Shown: positions 31,678-41,558 of the stretch, in pieces | Position numbering within the stretch: position 1 is the stretch's first letter | How the letters are laid out: each line of letters opens with the position of its first letter | Assembly (NCBI GenBank): GCA_002708315.1 | Contig: PANC01000019.1 | Span: 1 to 64,000, forward strand | Direction of reading: 5' to 3' | Origin: Lentimicrobiaceae bacterium | GTDB taxonomy: Bacteria > Bacteroidota > Bacteroidia > Bacteroidales > F082 | DNA length: 64,000 nt | The notes under the pieces: model-generated | Databases searched by the model: none | What the model saw: only the letters and a program-made list of their open reading frames with translations | Told to the model about the DNA's origin: nothing | Translations under genes and position numbers: made by a program

Positions 31678-32340
31678 ATGATAGCCTCTATGCTCATAAA
31701 GGAAGATATTTTATCTCTTGAACTTAAAGATACACTTGGAGAAGCCATTGCCAGAATGAATGAGTACAATGTTTCTCATTTCCCTGTGTGTGACGAAGGA
31801 AAATTTATTGGCATTATTTCTGAAAAAGACATTATTAATAGTTATGATAATGAAACTAAAATTAACAAGGATATTTTAAAAATAGACAATCACTGTGTGA
31901 ATGAACATCAATATTTTTATGAAGTGCTAAAGTTATCTAATGATCAACAATTAAGTATAATTGCTGTTGTGGACGATGCTGATCAATACATAGGTAGTAT
32001 CACTAATAATGATCTAATAAGCTATTTTGCAAACAGCATGTCCGTTGAATTACCAGGTGGGGTTATCATCTTGGAAGTAAGCGAAAATGACTATAGTCTA
32101 ACTGAAATAGCAAATATTGTTGAGTCGAATGACGCAAAAGTTCTAAGTTCATATATAGTATCTAAAATGAATTCCACTAAACTGGAAGTAGTCATCAAAG
32201 TGAGTAAAATAAATTTGGACCTAATTATAAAAACCTTTGAAAGGTATAATTACAAAATTGTTGCCTCTTATCAAGAAAGTACAAATTACGATGAACTAAG
32301 AGATAATTATGACTCCCTTATCAACTACCTTAATATTTAA
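31678..32340 (+). CDS. CBS domain-containing protein (AcuB-like)
   Basis: Two CBS-like repeats (FPVCDEGKFIGIISEKDII; IIAVVDDADQYIGSITNNDLI). Confidence 0.85.
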   Translation: MIASMLIKEDILSLELKDTLGEAIARMNEYNVSHFPVCDEGKFIGIISEKDIINSYDNETKINKDILKIDNHCVNEHQYFYEVLKLSNDQQLSIIAVVDDADQYIGSITNNDLISYFANSMSVELPGGVIILEVSENDYSLTEIANIVESNDAKVLSSYIVSKMNSTKLEVVIKVSKINLDLIIKTFERYNYKIVASYQESTNYDELRDNYDSLINYLNI

Positions 32341-32350
32341 TTTTTAGCTT

Positions 32351-33763
32351 TTGACTCGCTTAAGCACTATATCATTTATACTATTATTGGTTTTTAATTT
32401 AAACTCCAATCATATAAATGCAGAAATCCAAGTAGGGCGTAGTGATACTTTAGTAAAGGTTGGAGAGATAACAATCACAGGTAATAAAATAACAAAGAGC
32501 AGAATAATATTGCGCGAATTAGAGTTTAGCTCAGGTTCATCTATGGAACTCGGCGAGCTTGATAGTCTGATGATAAAGAGTCAGCAAAACCTCATAAATA
32601 GATCTCTTTTCAATTTTGTAACATTAAAGAAAGTGATAATAAATGATACGGTAAATGTTAACATAAATGTTGTCGAGAGATGGTATTTCTGGCCAATACC
32701 AATCATTCAATTTGCTGACAGGAATATTAATGCATGGTTAAATAAAAAAGATTTTAGTAGAGTCAATTACGGTATAGATTTGCGGGTTGATAATTTCAGG
32801 GGATTGATGGAAAAGCTTAATATTATTATCCAGTTGGGTTATGATGTGATTTTAGGTGCAAAATGGACTATTCCCTACCTAACAAAAAACCAAGTTCTTG
32901 GGGTAAGTTTAAATGGTGGCATTCAACTAAACCACACAGTAGCTTATAAAACTGTTGATAACAAAGAACAATTTTACAATTCTCCCTCTGGCTATGCCCA
33001 ACAAAATATTTACGGGAATGTGGGCCTTACCTTTAGACCTGGTTTTAATTATTTGCACACATTCAATGTTGGATATAATAATTACATGTTTCAAGATACA
33101 ATCTTAGATCTTAACCCAAATTTCGGAGATGAGATGAATTACTCTTATTTCTCAATCAGTTATTCCTTTAAACTAGATTACAGAGATTACAAGCCATATC
33201 CTTTGAAAGGATATTATTTTGAAACTAGTGTAACAAAGAATGGTGTTGGATTGTTCAATAATAATGTTGATAATACTTCGCTTAACATTTCCTTCGATCA
33301 GTACTTAAATATACATAAAAAATTATATTTTGGATATAATGTAAGGGGGAAAGTATCCACGGAGAAGCCTATGCTACCATACTTCATAAAATCAGGATTA
33401 GGTTACTTTCCCACTAACATCAGAGGTTATGAATTATATGTGGTTGATGGACAGCAAATAGCAATTTTCAAATCCAATTTGAAATATGAGGTCATTCCAA
33501 AAACAAAATTCAATATAAAATGGATAAAATCTACAAAATTTAACGAATCATTTTTATCGATGTATGCAAATATTTTCTTCGATTTGGCATATGTTAGTGA
33601 TGTGAACACAGCCGAATTAAATCCTCTTTCAAATCAATTTTTATTTGCAACAGGATTAGGCTTAGACTTCGTAACATATTATGATCTTGTTCTAAGGCTA
33701 GAATTATCCTATAATAAACAGAATGAGATAGGTTTTTACATTGGTTTCGTTGCTCCAATATAA
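32351..33763 (+). CDS. BamA/TamA-family outer membrane protein with POTRA
   Basis: POTRA-like N-term (VGEITITGNKITKSRIILRELEFSSGS) and C-terminal barrel; TTG start. Confidence 0.8.
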   Translation: MTRLSTISFILLLVFNLNSNHINAEIQVGRSDTLVKVGEITITGNKITKSRIILRELEFSSGSSMELGELDSLMIKSQQNLINRSLFNFVTLKKVIINDTVNVNINVVERWYFWPIPIIQFADRNINAWLNKKDFSRVNYGIDLRVDNFRGLMEKLNIIIQLGYDVILGAKWTIPYLTKNQVLGVSLNGGIQLNHTVAYKTVDNKEQFYNSPSGYAQQNIYGNVGLTFRPGFNYLHTFNVGYNNYMFQDTILDLNPNFGDEMNYSYFSISYSFKLDYRDYKPYPLKGYYFETSVTKNGVGLFNNNVDNTSLNISFDQYLNIHKKLYFGYNVRGKVSTEKPMLPYFIKSGLGYFPTNIRGYELYVVDGQQIAIFKSNLKYEVIPKTKFNIKWIKSTKFNESFLSMYANIFFDLAYVSDVNTAELNPLSNQFLFATGLGLDFVTYYDLVLRLELSYNKQNEIGFYIGFVAPI

Positions 33764-33878
33764 ACTACTTACCCTACTAAATTAGATCCCGAACAACTGT
33801 TTCTTAAAAAAAGTTAAGTCCCTTTTTACTATTAATTTATACGTGTTTTTAGGTTACATTTGCCAAAAAAGTGGAGAT

Positions 33879-34757
33879 ATGAGGATCGCAGTGTTTGGAA
33901 AGTCATATTCTGATGAGCAGAAGAATTACTTGCAGCTCTTGATGGATGAGCTCGCTAAACGAAATGCTGAAATATCAATTTATGAGCCATTTTACAAGAA
34001 TATTGTAAATGAGATTAAATTGGGCAGTAATATCTCAAAATTCAACACTAACAAGGATATCAAAGGAAATGTAGATATTCTTTTTTCAGTTGGAGGAGAT
34101 GGTACAATGCTAGACACCGTTTCTATTATTAGAAATTCAGGTATCCCCATTTTTGGAATTAACCTTGGTCGTTTAGGTTTTTTATCAAGCGTTTCAAAAC
34201 ATGAAATATCAGAAGCCGTAGAATGCATTTTTTCTGGTGACTATGACATAGATAAAAGAGCACTTTTACAATTAAAAAAGCCAAAAAATTTATTTGGTAA
34301 TGTAAACTATGCTCTTAATGACCTAACCATATATAGGAATAATGCAACCGCTTTAGTAACAGTGCATGTTTATGTTGATGATTTATTTCTTAACTCCTAT
34401 TGGGGAGATGGATTAATAGTTTCTACACCAACGGGCTCAACTGCATATTCATTGAGTGTAGGTGGACCGATTGTGACGCCAGGGTCTAAAAATTTTATAA
34501 TTTCACCAATAGCATCACACAACCTCACTGTAAGGCCAATAATCCTACAGGACTCAAGTACAATTAGAATAAAAATAGACGGTCGAGAAGAAAAACACCT
34601 GTTGACACTTGATTCGAAAATATCAGCAATAAGCAGAGAAGATGAGATAATAATAAAAAGATGCAACTTCACTGTTAATCTAATTCAAATGAAAAATAAG
34701 AACTTCTACTCTACCATAAGAGATAAACTATACTGGGGAAAAGATAATAGGAATTAA
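33879..34757 (+). CDS. nadK: NAD kinase
   Basis: SVGGDGTMLDTV, GINLGRLGFLS, TPTGSTAYSLSVGGPI; ATG at 33879. Confidence 0.97.
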   Translation: MRIAVFGKSYSDEQKNYLQLLMDELAKRNAEISIYEPFYKNIVNEIKLGSNISKFNTNKDIKGNVDILFSVGGDGTMLDTVSIIRNSGIPIFGINLGRLGFLSSVSKHEISEAVECIFSGDYDIDKRALLQLKKPKNLFGNVNYALNDLTIYRNNATALVTVHVYVDDLFLNSYWGDGLIVSTPTGSTAYSLSVGGPIVTPGSKNFIISPIASHNLTVRPIILQDSSTIRIKIDGREEKHLLTLDSKISAISREDEIIIKRCNFTVNLIQMKNKNFYSTIRDKLYWGKDNRN

Positions 34758-34844
34758 TTTGTTTTATACTAATAGCAAGTTATTTAAGTTTGTTATGTGT
34801 TGATTTATACTTAAAATATATGATAGGCATAACCAAAAAAATTA

Positions 34845-34852
34845 TATTTTTG
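34845..34852 (+). promoter_or_regulatory. Putative -7 box (TATTTTTG) upstream of DUF6089 gene
   Basis: TAnnTTTG 16 nt before ATG at 34868. Confidence 0.35.
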
Positions 34853-34867
34853 CGCCTCGATTTTACG

Positions 34868-35704
34868 ATGATTCAGAACACTATAAAATATATGTCAAAG
34901 TTAATTTTAAAGGCCTCAATGGGGTTTATTTTTATTTTACTGTTATCGGTGAATGTAAAATCGCAAACAATGGAAATTGGAGGGATGGTTGGAGGCTCTT
35001 ATTACCTCGGCGAACTAAACCCTGCTCTGCCCTATAACCAAACACAGCTTGCTTATGGTGGGCTATTGAGGTATAATCTAAACCCTAGATGGTCGGTTAA
35101 GTTCAACTATTATAGGGCAAAAGTTCAAGGTAGTGATGAAACGGGAGGTTCAGTAAAAGATAGGAATTTAGACTTTAAGTCTGACATAAATGATTTTTCA
35201 CTCGTGGCTGAATTTAATTTTTGGGAGTACTATACTGGAAGCAAAAAAAATTATTTTGCTCCATTCTTGTATGGTGGACTAACATATTTTACTTTCAAGC
35301 CTGTGTCCTACAGTGGTGTAGAATTACAAGCCATTGGAACTGAAGGCCAAAATGTTGGCTTCAATGGACGTAGCCCCTATAACCAATTTAGTTTTGCCCT
35401 AGCATTTGGATTTGGAATTAAATACAGCCTTTCAAAAAAACTGGCCTTAGCATTTGAATGGGGAATGCGCAAAACATTGACTGATTACATTGATGATATT
35501 AGCACTACTTTTTATCTCGAAGGTCAAAATATAAATCCTGATATTTCAGATGAAATACTAAGTGATCCAACAATGAGCCATGACGCATATATGCAAAGAG
35601 GAAATGACAACAATAACGACTGGTATAACATCACAGGAGTTACTGTCACTTATAAATTTGATCTAAGAAGCAATAAGCGTTGTAATAGCACAAGCTGGAA
35701 ATAA
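34868..35704 (+). CDS. DUF6089 family outer-membrane beta-barrel protein
   Basis: GGSYYLGELNPALPYNQTQLAYGGLLRYNLNPRWSVKFNY; signal peptide follows MSKLILK; start revised from 34790 (34892 also possible). Confidence 0.85.
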   Translation: MIQNTIKYMSKLILKASMGFIFILLLSVNVKSQTMEIGGMVGGSYYLGELNPALPYNQTQLAYGGLLRYNLNPRWSVKFNYYRAKVQGSDETGGSVKDRNLDFKSDINDFSLVAEFNFWEYYTGSKKNYFAPFLYGGLTYFTFKPVSYSGVELQAIGTEGQNVGFNGRSPYNQFSFALAFGFGIKYSLSKKLALAFEWGMRKTLTDYIDDISTTFYLEGQNINPDISDEILSDPTMSHDAYMQRGNDNNNDWYNITGVTVTYKFDLRSNKRCNSTSWK

Positions 35705-35714
35705 GTAGTTTTTA

Positions 35715-36461
35715 ATGATGAGCAACAAGGATAAAATAGATATAAACAAGCTTCCAGAGCACATTGCTGTTATTATGGATGGGAATGGAAGGTGGGCTAT
35801 TAAAAACGGCTTAGATCGGGTTAATGGACATCATGAAGGAGTTGAATCTGTGAGAGAGGTTGCTGAAGCTGCTGCAGAACTAGGCATCAAATATCTGACT
35901 CTTTATACCTTTTCCACAGAAAATTGGAACAGACCTAAGGATGAGGTGGATGCTCTCATGACTCTCTTTGTTGAAACTATAATCAAAGAGTTATCCACTT
36001 TGAATAAAAACAAAATACGGTTAAATGCCATTGGCGATTTAAAAGCACTTCCCGGTGAGAACTATAACAGATTAGCTGAAACCATGGAAAAAACCAAGGA
36101 CAATGACAAAATGGTGCTAACTCTTGCCATTAGTTATAGTTCAAGATGGGAGATCTTGAATGCTGTCAAAAGTATTTCTGAAAAAGTTGTAAAAAAAGAA
36201 CTTAGAATTGACGATATTAATGACGAAGTATTTAATTCATTTTTGTCAACATTCCCAATGCCAGATCCAGAACTATTAATACGTACAAGTGGAGAACACA
36301 GAATTAGTAATTACCTTTTATGGCAGATTGCTTATTCAGAACTTTATTTTACTGATTTACTTTGGCCAGATTTTAGAAAAGAAGAATTATACAATGCAAT
36401 TGTTCATTATCAGAGTCGAGAGCGAAGGTTTGGTATGACAAGTGACCAATTACAAAGCTGA
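35715..36461 (+). CDS. uppS: Isoprenyl transferase (undecaprenyl diphosphate synthase)
   Basis: HIAVIMDGNGRWAIKNGLDRVNGHHEG; DPELLIRTSGEHRISNYLLWQIAYSELYF. Confidence 0.97.
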   Translation: MMSNKDKIDINKLPEHIAVIMDGNGRWAIKNGLDRVNGHHEGVESVREVAEAAAELGIKYLTLYTFSTENWNRPKDEVDALMTLFVETIIKELSTLNKNKIRLNAIGDLKALPGENYNRLAETMEKTKDNDKMVLTLAISYSSRWEILNAVKSISEKVVKKELRIDDINDEVFNSFLSTFPMPDPELLIRTSGEHRISNYLLWQIAYSELYFTDLLWPDFRKEELYNAIVHYQSRERRFGMTSDQLQS

Positions 36462-36469
36462 TTTATTAT

Positions 36470-39118
36470 ATGATAAGTGACGTGGGAAATAAAATATTAA
36501 AACTAACATTTATTCTGAGCTTTTTGCTGTCTGTATTTTTATCGGAGGCTCAGATTAGCATTGGTAATGATTTATCCAGAATTAATTACGAAGCACCAAC
36601 GGATTATATTATTGGTGATATTGAAGTTGAAGGAGTTGAATATCTAGATGAAAACGTGATAATTATGCTTTCAAACCTAGAGGTTGGTGAAAAAATCAAA
36701 GTACCAGGAGATGCTATAACAGGAGCCATACGTAGACTTTGGGACCAAGGTCTATTTGATAACATTAGCATTGTAGCATCAGACATAAAAGCAAACAAAA
36801 TTTTCTTGAAAATTATTCTTCATGAAAGACCAAGGTTGAGTAAATTTTCATTCAATGGTATTAGAAAAACAGAAGCTGATGATATTAGGGAAAAAATAAA
36901 TTTAAGCAGGGGTGATGTCGTAACAGATCATCTACTCATCAGAACTAAAAACATCATAGAAGATTTTTATGCTGATAAAGGTTTCCTCAATAGTGAGATA
37001 ACCATAACGGAAAAAACAGATAAGAGAGATATTAACTTCATTGACCTTACCATAGACATTAAAAAAAATAAAAAGGTCAAAATAAAAGAAATTAATATTT
37101 ACGGTGTAACTGAATTATCAGCAGATGCAATCAAATCAAGCATGAGAGAAACCAAAGCAAGGGGGACATTTACACCTCTAAAAGACTTAGGTCCTTTTGT
37201 AATTGATGTTGCCACTGATGTTATAACTCTTAAATTTAAAGAACTTGGAAATGAATTTGTTAGTTATTTCAAACAACATTTTAAGGTAAATCTCTTCAAG
37301 GGATCTAAATATATTAAATCAAACTACAAGGAAGACTTAAATAATATTATAGCCAAATACAATAAAAAAGGTTATCGCGATGCACAAATAGTTAAAGACT
37401 CAGTTTATATAATCGATAACGAAAATATTGGTATTGATATCTATATAGATGAGGGAAGCAAATATTATTTCCGAAATATAACATGGGTTGGAAATAAGGT
37501 ATATAACTCTCTATTTTTAAGTTCGGTTCTGGGCATATTACCTGGTGACGTTTACAATTTAGAGTTGTTAGAAACAAACCTAAATTACAACCCTTCTGGA
37601 TTTGATGTAAGTTCACTCTACATGAATAATGGATATCTATTTTTCAATGCAACACCCGTTGAAACATATGTAGGTAATGATAGCATTGACCTTGAAATAA
37701 GGATATTTGAAGGAAAACAAGCTAGAATAAGAAATGTATCAGTAAAAGGAAATACCAAAACAAACGATCATGTTGTAATACGTGAGCTAAGAACTCGTCC
37801 TGGACAGCTATTCAGTAGAGAGGATGTAATAAGAACCACACGAGAGCTAGCAAACTTGAGATACTTTGATCCAGAATCAATCACTCCAAATATTAATCCT
37901 GATCCCGCCAATGGAACTGTGGATATAGAATATGAAGTTGAAGAAACATCTGCTGATCAAATTGAATTGTCTGGTGGATGGGGTTATGGAAGAATCATAG
38001 GAACATTAGGCCTTAGTTTTAACAACTTTTCTGTTAAGAATATATTTAAAGGTGATGCATGGCGACCAATTCCATCTGGTGATGGGCAGAAGCTTTCTCT
38101 AAGATTTCAGACATATGGTAAAGACTATCTGAGCTGGAGTGTTTCTTTCACGGAACCATGGCTAGGTGGTAAAAAGCCAAATGCCCTAACCATATCCTAT
38201 TATCATTCAATATTCTCTAATGGTTTGCCAACGTACGACACATTAAGATCTTCATTTGTTATTGATGGTATAACAATAGGAATTGGTAAAAGACTAACAT
38301 GGCCAGATGACTTTTTCACTCTTTATCAGGGTGTAAACCTTCAGCTTTATAAATTAGATAATTATGCTACCATATTTTATATTGGGGATGGTAATGGTAC
38401 TTATAATAACTTTAATTATGAAATAATCCTTGGCAGAAATTCCATTGATCAACCAATTTATCCTCGACGTGGTTCAGATATTTCACTTGGACTTGAATTA
38501 ACACCACCCTATTCATTATTTAGTCCCAACAAAGACTATAGCCAAATTGGTGATAATGAAAAATATAAGTGGATTGAATATCATAAATGGAAGTTTAAAG
38601 CATATTGGTATTTTGAATTGATGGAGAAACTTGTCTTGGCAACAAAATTCAGATTTGGATACCTAGGTTATTACAATAGTGATTTAGGAGTAACCCCATT
38701 TGAGAGGTTTTATCTTGGAGGTGATGGTCTATCCGGAGCCAATAACTTTGATGGAAGAGAGATTATAAGTATGAGAGGCTATACCAATGAATCAATTACT
38801 CCATATTACTATCAAAATAAAAATATTGGAGGTACTGTTTTCACAAGATACACGCTTGAATTACGATACCCATTATCCCTTAATCCGAGTTCAACAATAT
38901 ATGCTTTAACATTTGTGGAGGCAGGTAACTCTTGGTTGGGTTCCCAAGGATTTGATCCATTTGATATGAAAAGATCTGCAGGATTTGGTGTTAGAGTATT
39001 TCTACCGATGTTTGGTATGCTTGGTCTTGATTGGGCATATGGATTTGATCCTATATATGGTATTCCAAGTGCAAACGGAAGTCATTTCCATTTCTCACTT
39101 AATCAATCTCTGGATTAA
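36470..39118 (+). CDS. bamA: Outer membrane protein assembly factor BamA
   Basis: Multiple POTRA repeats and BamA barrel (FERFYLGGDGLSGANNFDGREIISMRGY). Confidence 0.95.
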   Translation: MISDVGNKILKLTFILSFLLSVFLSEAQISIGNDLSRINYEAPTDYIIGDIEVEGVEYLDENVIIMLSNLEVGEKIKVPGDAITGAIRRLWDQGLFDNISIVASDIKANKIFLKIILHERPRLSKFSFNGIRKTEADDIREKINLSRGDVVTDHLLIRTKNIIEDFYADKGFLNSEITITEKTDKRDINFIDLTIDIKKNKKVKIKEINIYGVTELSADAIKSSMRETKARGTFTPLKDLGPFVIDVATDVITLKFKELGNEFVSYFKQHFKVNLFKGSKYIKSNYKEDLNNIIAKYNKKGYRDAQIVKDSVYIIDNENIGIDIYIDEGSKYYFRNITWVGNKVYNSLFLSSVLGILPGDVYNLELLETNLNYNPSGFDVSSLYMNNGYLFFNATPVETYVGNDSIDLEIRIFEGKQARIRNVSVKGNTKTNDHVVIRELRTRPGQLFSREDVIRTTRELANLRYFDPESITPNINPDPANGTVDIEYEVEETSADQIELSGGWGYGRIIGTLGLSFNNFSVKNIFKGDAWRPIPSGDGQKLSLRFQTYGKDYLSWSVSFTEPWLGGKKPNALTISYYHSIFSNGLPTYDTLRSSFVIDGITIGIGKRLTWPDDFFTLYQGVNLQLYKLDNYATIFYIGDGNGTYNNFNYEIILGRNSIDQPIYPRRGSDISLGLELTPPYSLFSPNKDYSQIGDNEKYKWIEYHKWKFKAYWYFELMEKLVLATKFRFGYLGYYNSDLGVTPFERFYLGGDGLSGANNFDGREIISMRGYTNESITPYYYQNKNIGGTVFTRYTLELRYPLSLNPSSTIYALTFVEAGNSWLGSQGFDPFDMKRSAGFGVRVFLPMFGMLGLDWAYGFDPIYGIPSANGSHFHFSLNQSLD

Positions 39119-39158
39119 TTTTGGCAACATTTTTGATATGTTTTAATCGAATATAATA

Positions 39159-39743
39159 TTGAACACCATGAAAAATTTATTATTAAAATCTGTTTTCAGC
39201 ATACTTACTGCGACACTTATGTTAACTGCCTATACAGCAAAAGCTCAACAGCAAAAGTATGCTTATGTTGACACTCAATACATTTTAGATAATATCCCTG
39301 AGTTTCAAGATGCCCAAGACGAACTTGACGAATATTCAAAAAAATGGCAAAAAGAAATCGAGGATAATTATGGTAAAGTTAGCGAAATGTATCAGAAATA
39401 TCAGGCCGAAGCAGTACTTCTCCCTGAAGATATTAAGCGCAAACGAGAAGAAGAAATAATAGATAAGGAGAAGGAAGTTAAAGATTTACAGCAGCAATAC
39501 TTTGGTAAGGAGGGAGATCTTTTTAAGAAACGTCAGGAGTTAATTCAGCCAATCCAAGAGAAGGTTTATAATGCAATTGAATCAATTGCATCATCAAGTA
39601 ATTATTCCTTCGTATTTGATAAGGCTGGAGGAATGACATTACTTTACGGAAACCCAAAATATGATATTAGTGACGACGTTCTTGATGAAGTTGGTAATGT
39701 TATGCAAACCGTTAAAAGAGACAATAGGGGTCAGAATAATTAA
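39159..39743 (+). CDS. OmpH/Skp family periplasmic chaperone (copy 1)
   Basis: Signal peptide, YVDTQYILDNIPEFQDAQDELDEYSKKWQKEIE coiled coil. Confidence 0.93.
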   Translation: MNTMKNLLLKSVFSILTATLMLTAYTAKAQQQKYAYVDTQYILDNIPEFQDAQDELDEYSKKWQKEIEDNYGKVSEMYQKYQAEAVLLPEDIKRKREEEIIDKEKEVKDLQQQYFGKEGDLFKKRQELIQPIQEKVYNAIESIASSSNYSFVFDKAGGMTLLYGNPKYDISDDVLDEVGNVMQTVKRDNRGQNN

Positions 39744-39843
39744 GTTATACCTTAGTTGGAACAAAAATAATCTCTAGTTCGGAACGGTTATAAAATCAAT
39801 TTGTTAATAAATCTTAATATTGTCAATCCATATTTTTAAATGG

Positions 39844-39873
39844 TTGATTATTACTCTTTTTTGTGTAAGTTTG
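39844..39873 (+). promoter_or_regulatory. Bacteroidota sigma-type promoter (TTG-N19-TAAGTTTG) for second ompH
   Basis: TTG at 39844-39846 and TAAGTTTG at 39866-39873. Confidence 0.65.
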
Positions 39874-39974
39874 CAACCCTGATTTGAGGTTTCAATGTAC
39901 CTCATTAACAAAATAAAGAAAATATTTTAGTCAAGTAAAGGCCGAAAAAACAGAATTTTAAAAACAATTAAAAA

Positions 39975-40493
39975 ATGAAATCACTTAAAAAAGTAATTGC
40001 GGTATTATCTCTTATTATAATGATTACAGGTTTTGCTTCAGCCCAAACAGGAGCTAAATTTGGATATATTGATTCAAATGAAATATTAGCTCTAATGCCG
40101 GAAACAGACTCGTTACAGAATGAGTTAAAAGCCTATGCTGACTATCTTGACGAACAAATGTCAACAATGGGAATGGAATATCAAACCAAGGTAACAGATT
40201 ATCAGGAGAATTATAACACAATGTCTGATTTAATTCGTCAAACTAAGGAAAAAGAGATTACGGATTTGCAAGCTCGCATTCAAGCCTTTCAGCAATCAGC
40301 TGATCAAGATCTGGGAGCTAAACAAGCTGAATTGTTCAATCCACTAATTGACAAGGTTAAAGTTGCAATTACTGAAGTTGCCAGAGAAAATGGTTACAAT
40401 TACATTTTTGATGTGGGAACTGGAGCTCTTGTATTTTATGAAACAGGAGATAACATTATTCCTCTGGTTAAGACAAAGTTAGGAATTCAGTAA
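39975..40493 (+). CDS. OmpH/Skp family periplasmic chaperone (copy 2)
   Basis: Signal peptide, FGYIDSNEILALMPETDSLQNELKAYADYLDEQM coiled coil. Confidence 0.93.
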   Translation: MKSLKKVIAVLSLIIMITGFASAQTGAKFGYIDSNEILALMPETDSLQNELKAYADYLDEQMSTMGMEYQTKVTDYQENYNTMSDLIRQTKEKEITDLQARIQAFQQSADQDLGAKQAELFNPLIDKVKVAITEVARENGYNYIFDVGTGALVFYETGDNIIPLVKTKLGIQ

Positions 40494-40517
40494 AAATACA
40501 AGTACAATAATTTAAAT

Positions 40518-40549
40518 AACCCCGATCTGTTTATCAGACGGGGTTTTTT
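40518..40549 (+). terminator. Intrinsic terminator after second ompH
   Basis: AACCCCG-A-TCTG TTTAT CAGA-CGGGGTT then TTTT. Confidence 0.92.
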
Positions 40550-40663
40550 CATTTATACCGGTATTAATAAACATATATAGCTATCCATGAGCAATGGAAA
40601 CACGATTAACACAAATAGAGCTATAGTTTGTTTAAATTTGTACAATTATTTTAGAATCTTCGG

Positions 40664-41527
40664 ATGACAGAGTCAAAGAAAAATACCAAACTATATTTGG
40701 ACATTGAGAAAGTAATTACTGATAAAAGTCCTACCCTAAAAAGGATTTTACCAATTTTTATTGTGAATTATATAAAGCGAATAGTCCATCAGGATAAGCT
40801 TAATAAATATATGGATAATCATAAGGATAAGATTGGTATTGATTTTATTGAAGGTATATTAGGAGAGATGAACACTAAGCTTGATTTGAATGGTTTGGAA
40901 AATATTCCAAAAAAAGGTCGAGCTGTTATAGCCTCAAATCATCCACTGGGGGGACTTGATGGTATGGCTTTAATGGTAGCTGTTTCAAAAGTACGGGGTG
41001 ACATTCTTTTTCCAGTAAATGATATTCTTATGAATATTACAAACCTTAGGCCACTATTTATGCCAATAAACAAACATGGTGGAAACTCATCCAATGTAAA
41101 AGTTGTAGATAAAACTTTTGCATCAGATAGCATTATATGCTACTTTCCCTTTGGGCTTGTATCTAGGAAAAACGCAGGCACCATAGAGGATCTTTTTTGG
41201 CGTCCCACATTTATAACAAAAGCCATAAAATATAAACGCGATATAATTCCTACTCACATCGATGGAAAAAATTCAAATTTTTTTTATAACTTATCGAACA
41301 TAAGAAAAAGCATAGGTATTAAGGCAAATATTGAGATGTTCTTTTTGGTTGATGAATTGTTTAAACAAGAAAATAAAACTCTTAAAATTACCTTTGGACC
41401 TCCAATATCATATAAAATTTTTGATAATAGGTTTACAATGAGACAGTGGGCTGAACTAATCCGAGAATATTCATACAAGGTTGTAAAAGGATATTCAATG
41501 CCATTCGAAGTACCAAAAAATATTTAG
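40664..41527 (+). CDS. Lysophospholipid acyltransferase family protein (candidate glycine-lipid O-acyltransferase GlsA-like)
   Basis: PlsC-type NHPLGGLDG (HxxxxD-like) and FPFG; adjacent to GNAT/hemolysin-type acyltransferase. Confidence 0.82.
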   Translation: MTESKKNTKLYLDIEKVITDKSPTLKRILPIFIVNYIKRIVHQDKLNKYMDNHKDKIGIDFIEGILGEMNTKLDLNGLENIPKKGRAVIASNHPLGGLDGMALMVAVSKVRGDILFPVNDILMNITNLRPLFMPINKHGGNSSNVKVVDKTFASDSIICYFPFGLVSRKNAGTIEDLFWRPTFITKAIKYKRDIIPTHIDGKNSNFFYNLSNIRKSIGIKANIEMFFLVDELFKQENKTLKITFGPPISYKIFDNRFTMRQWAELIREYSYKVVKGYSMPFEVPKNI

Positions 41528-41558
41528 AGTAAGTATATTTGTAACTCAAACTACAATA

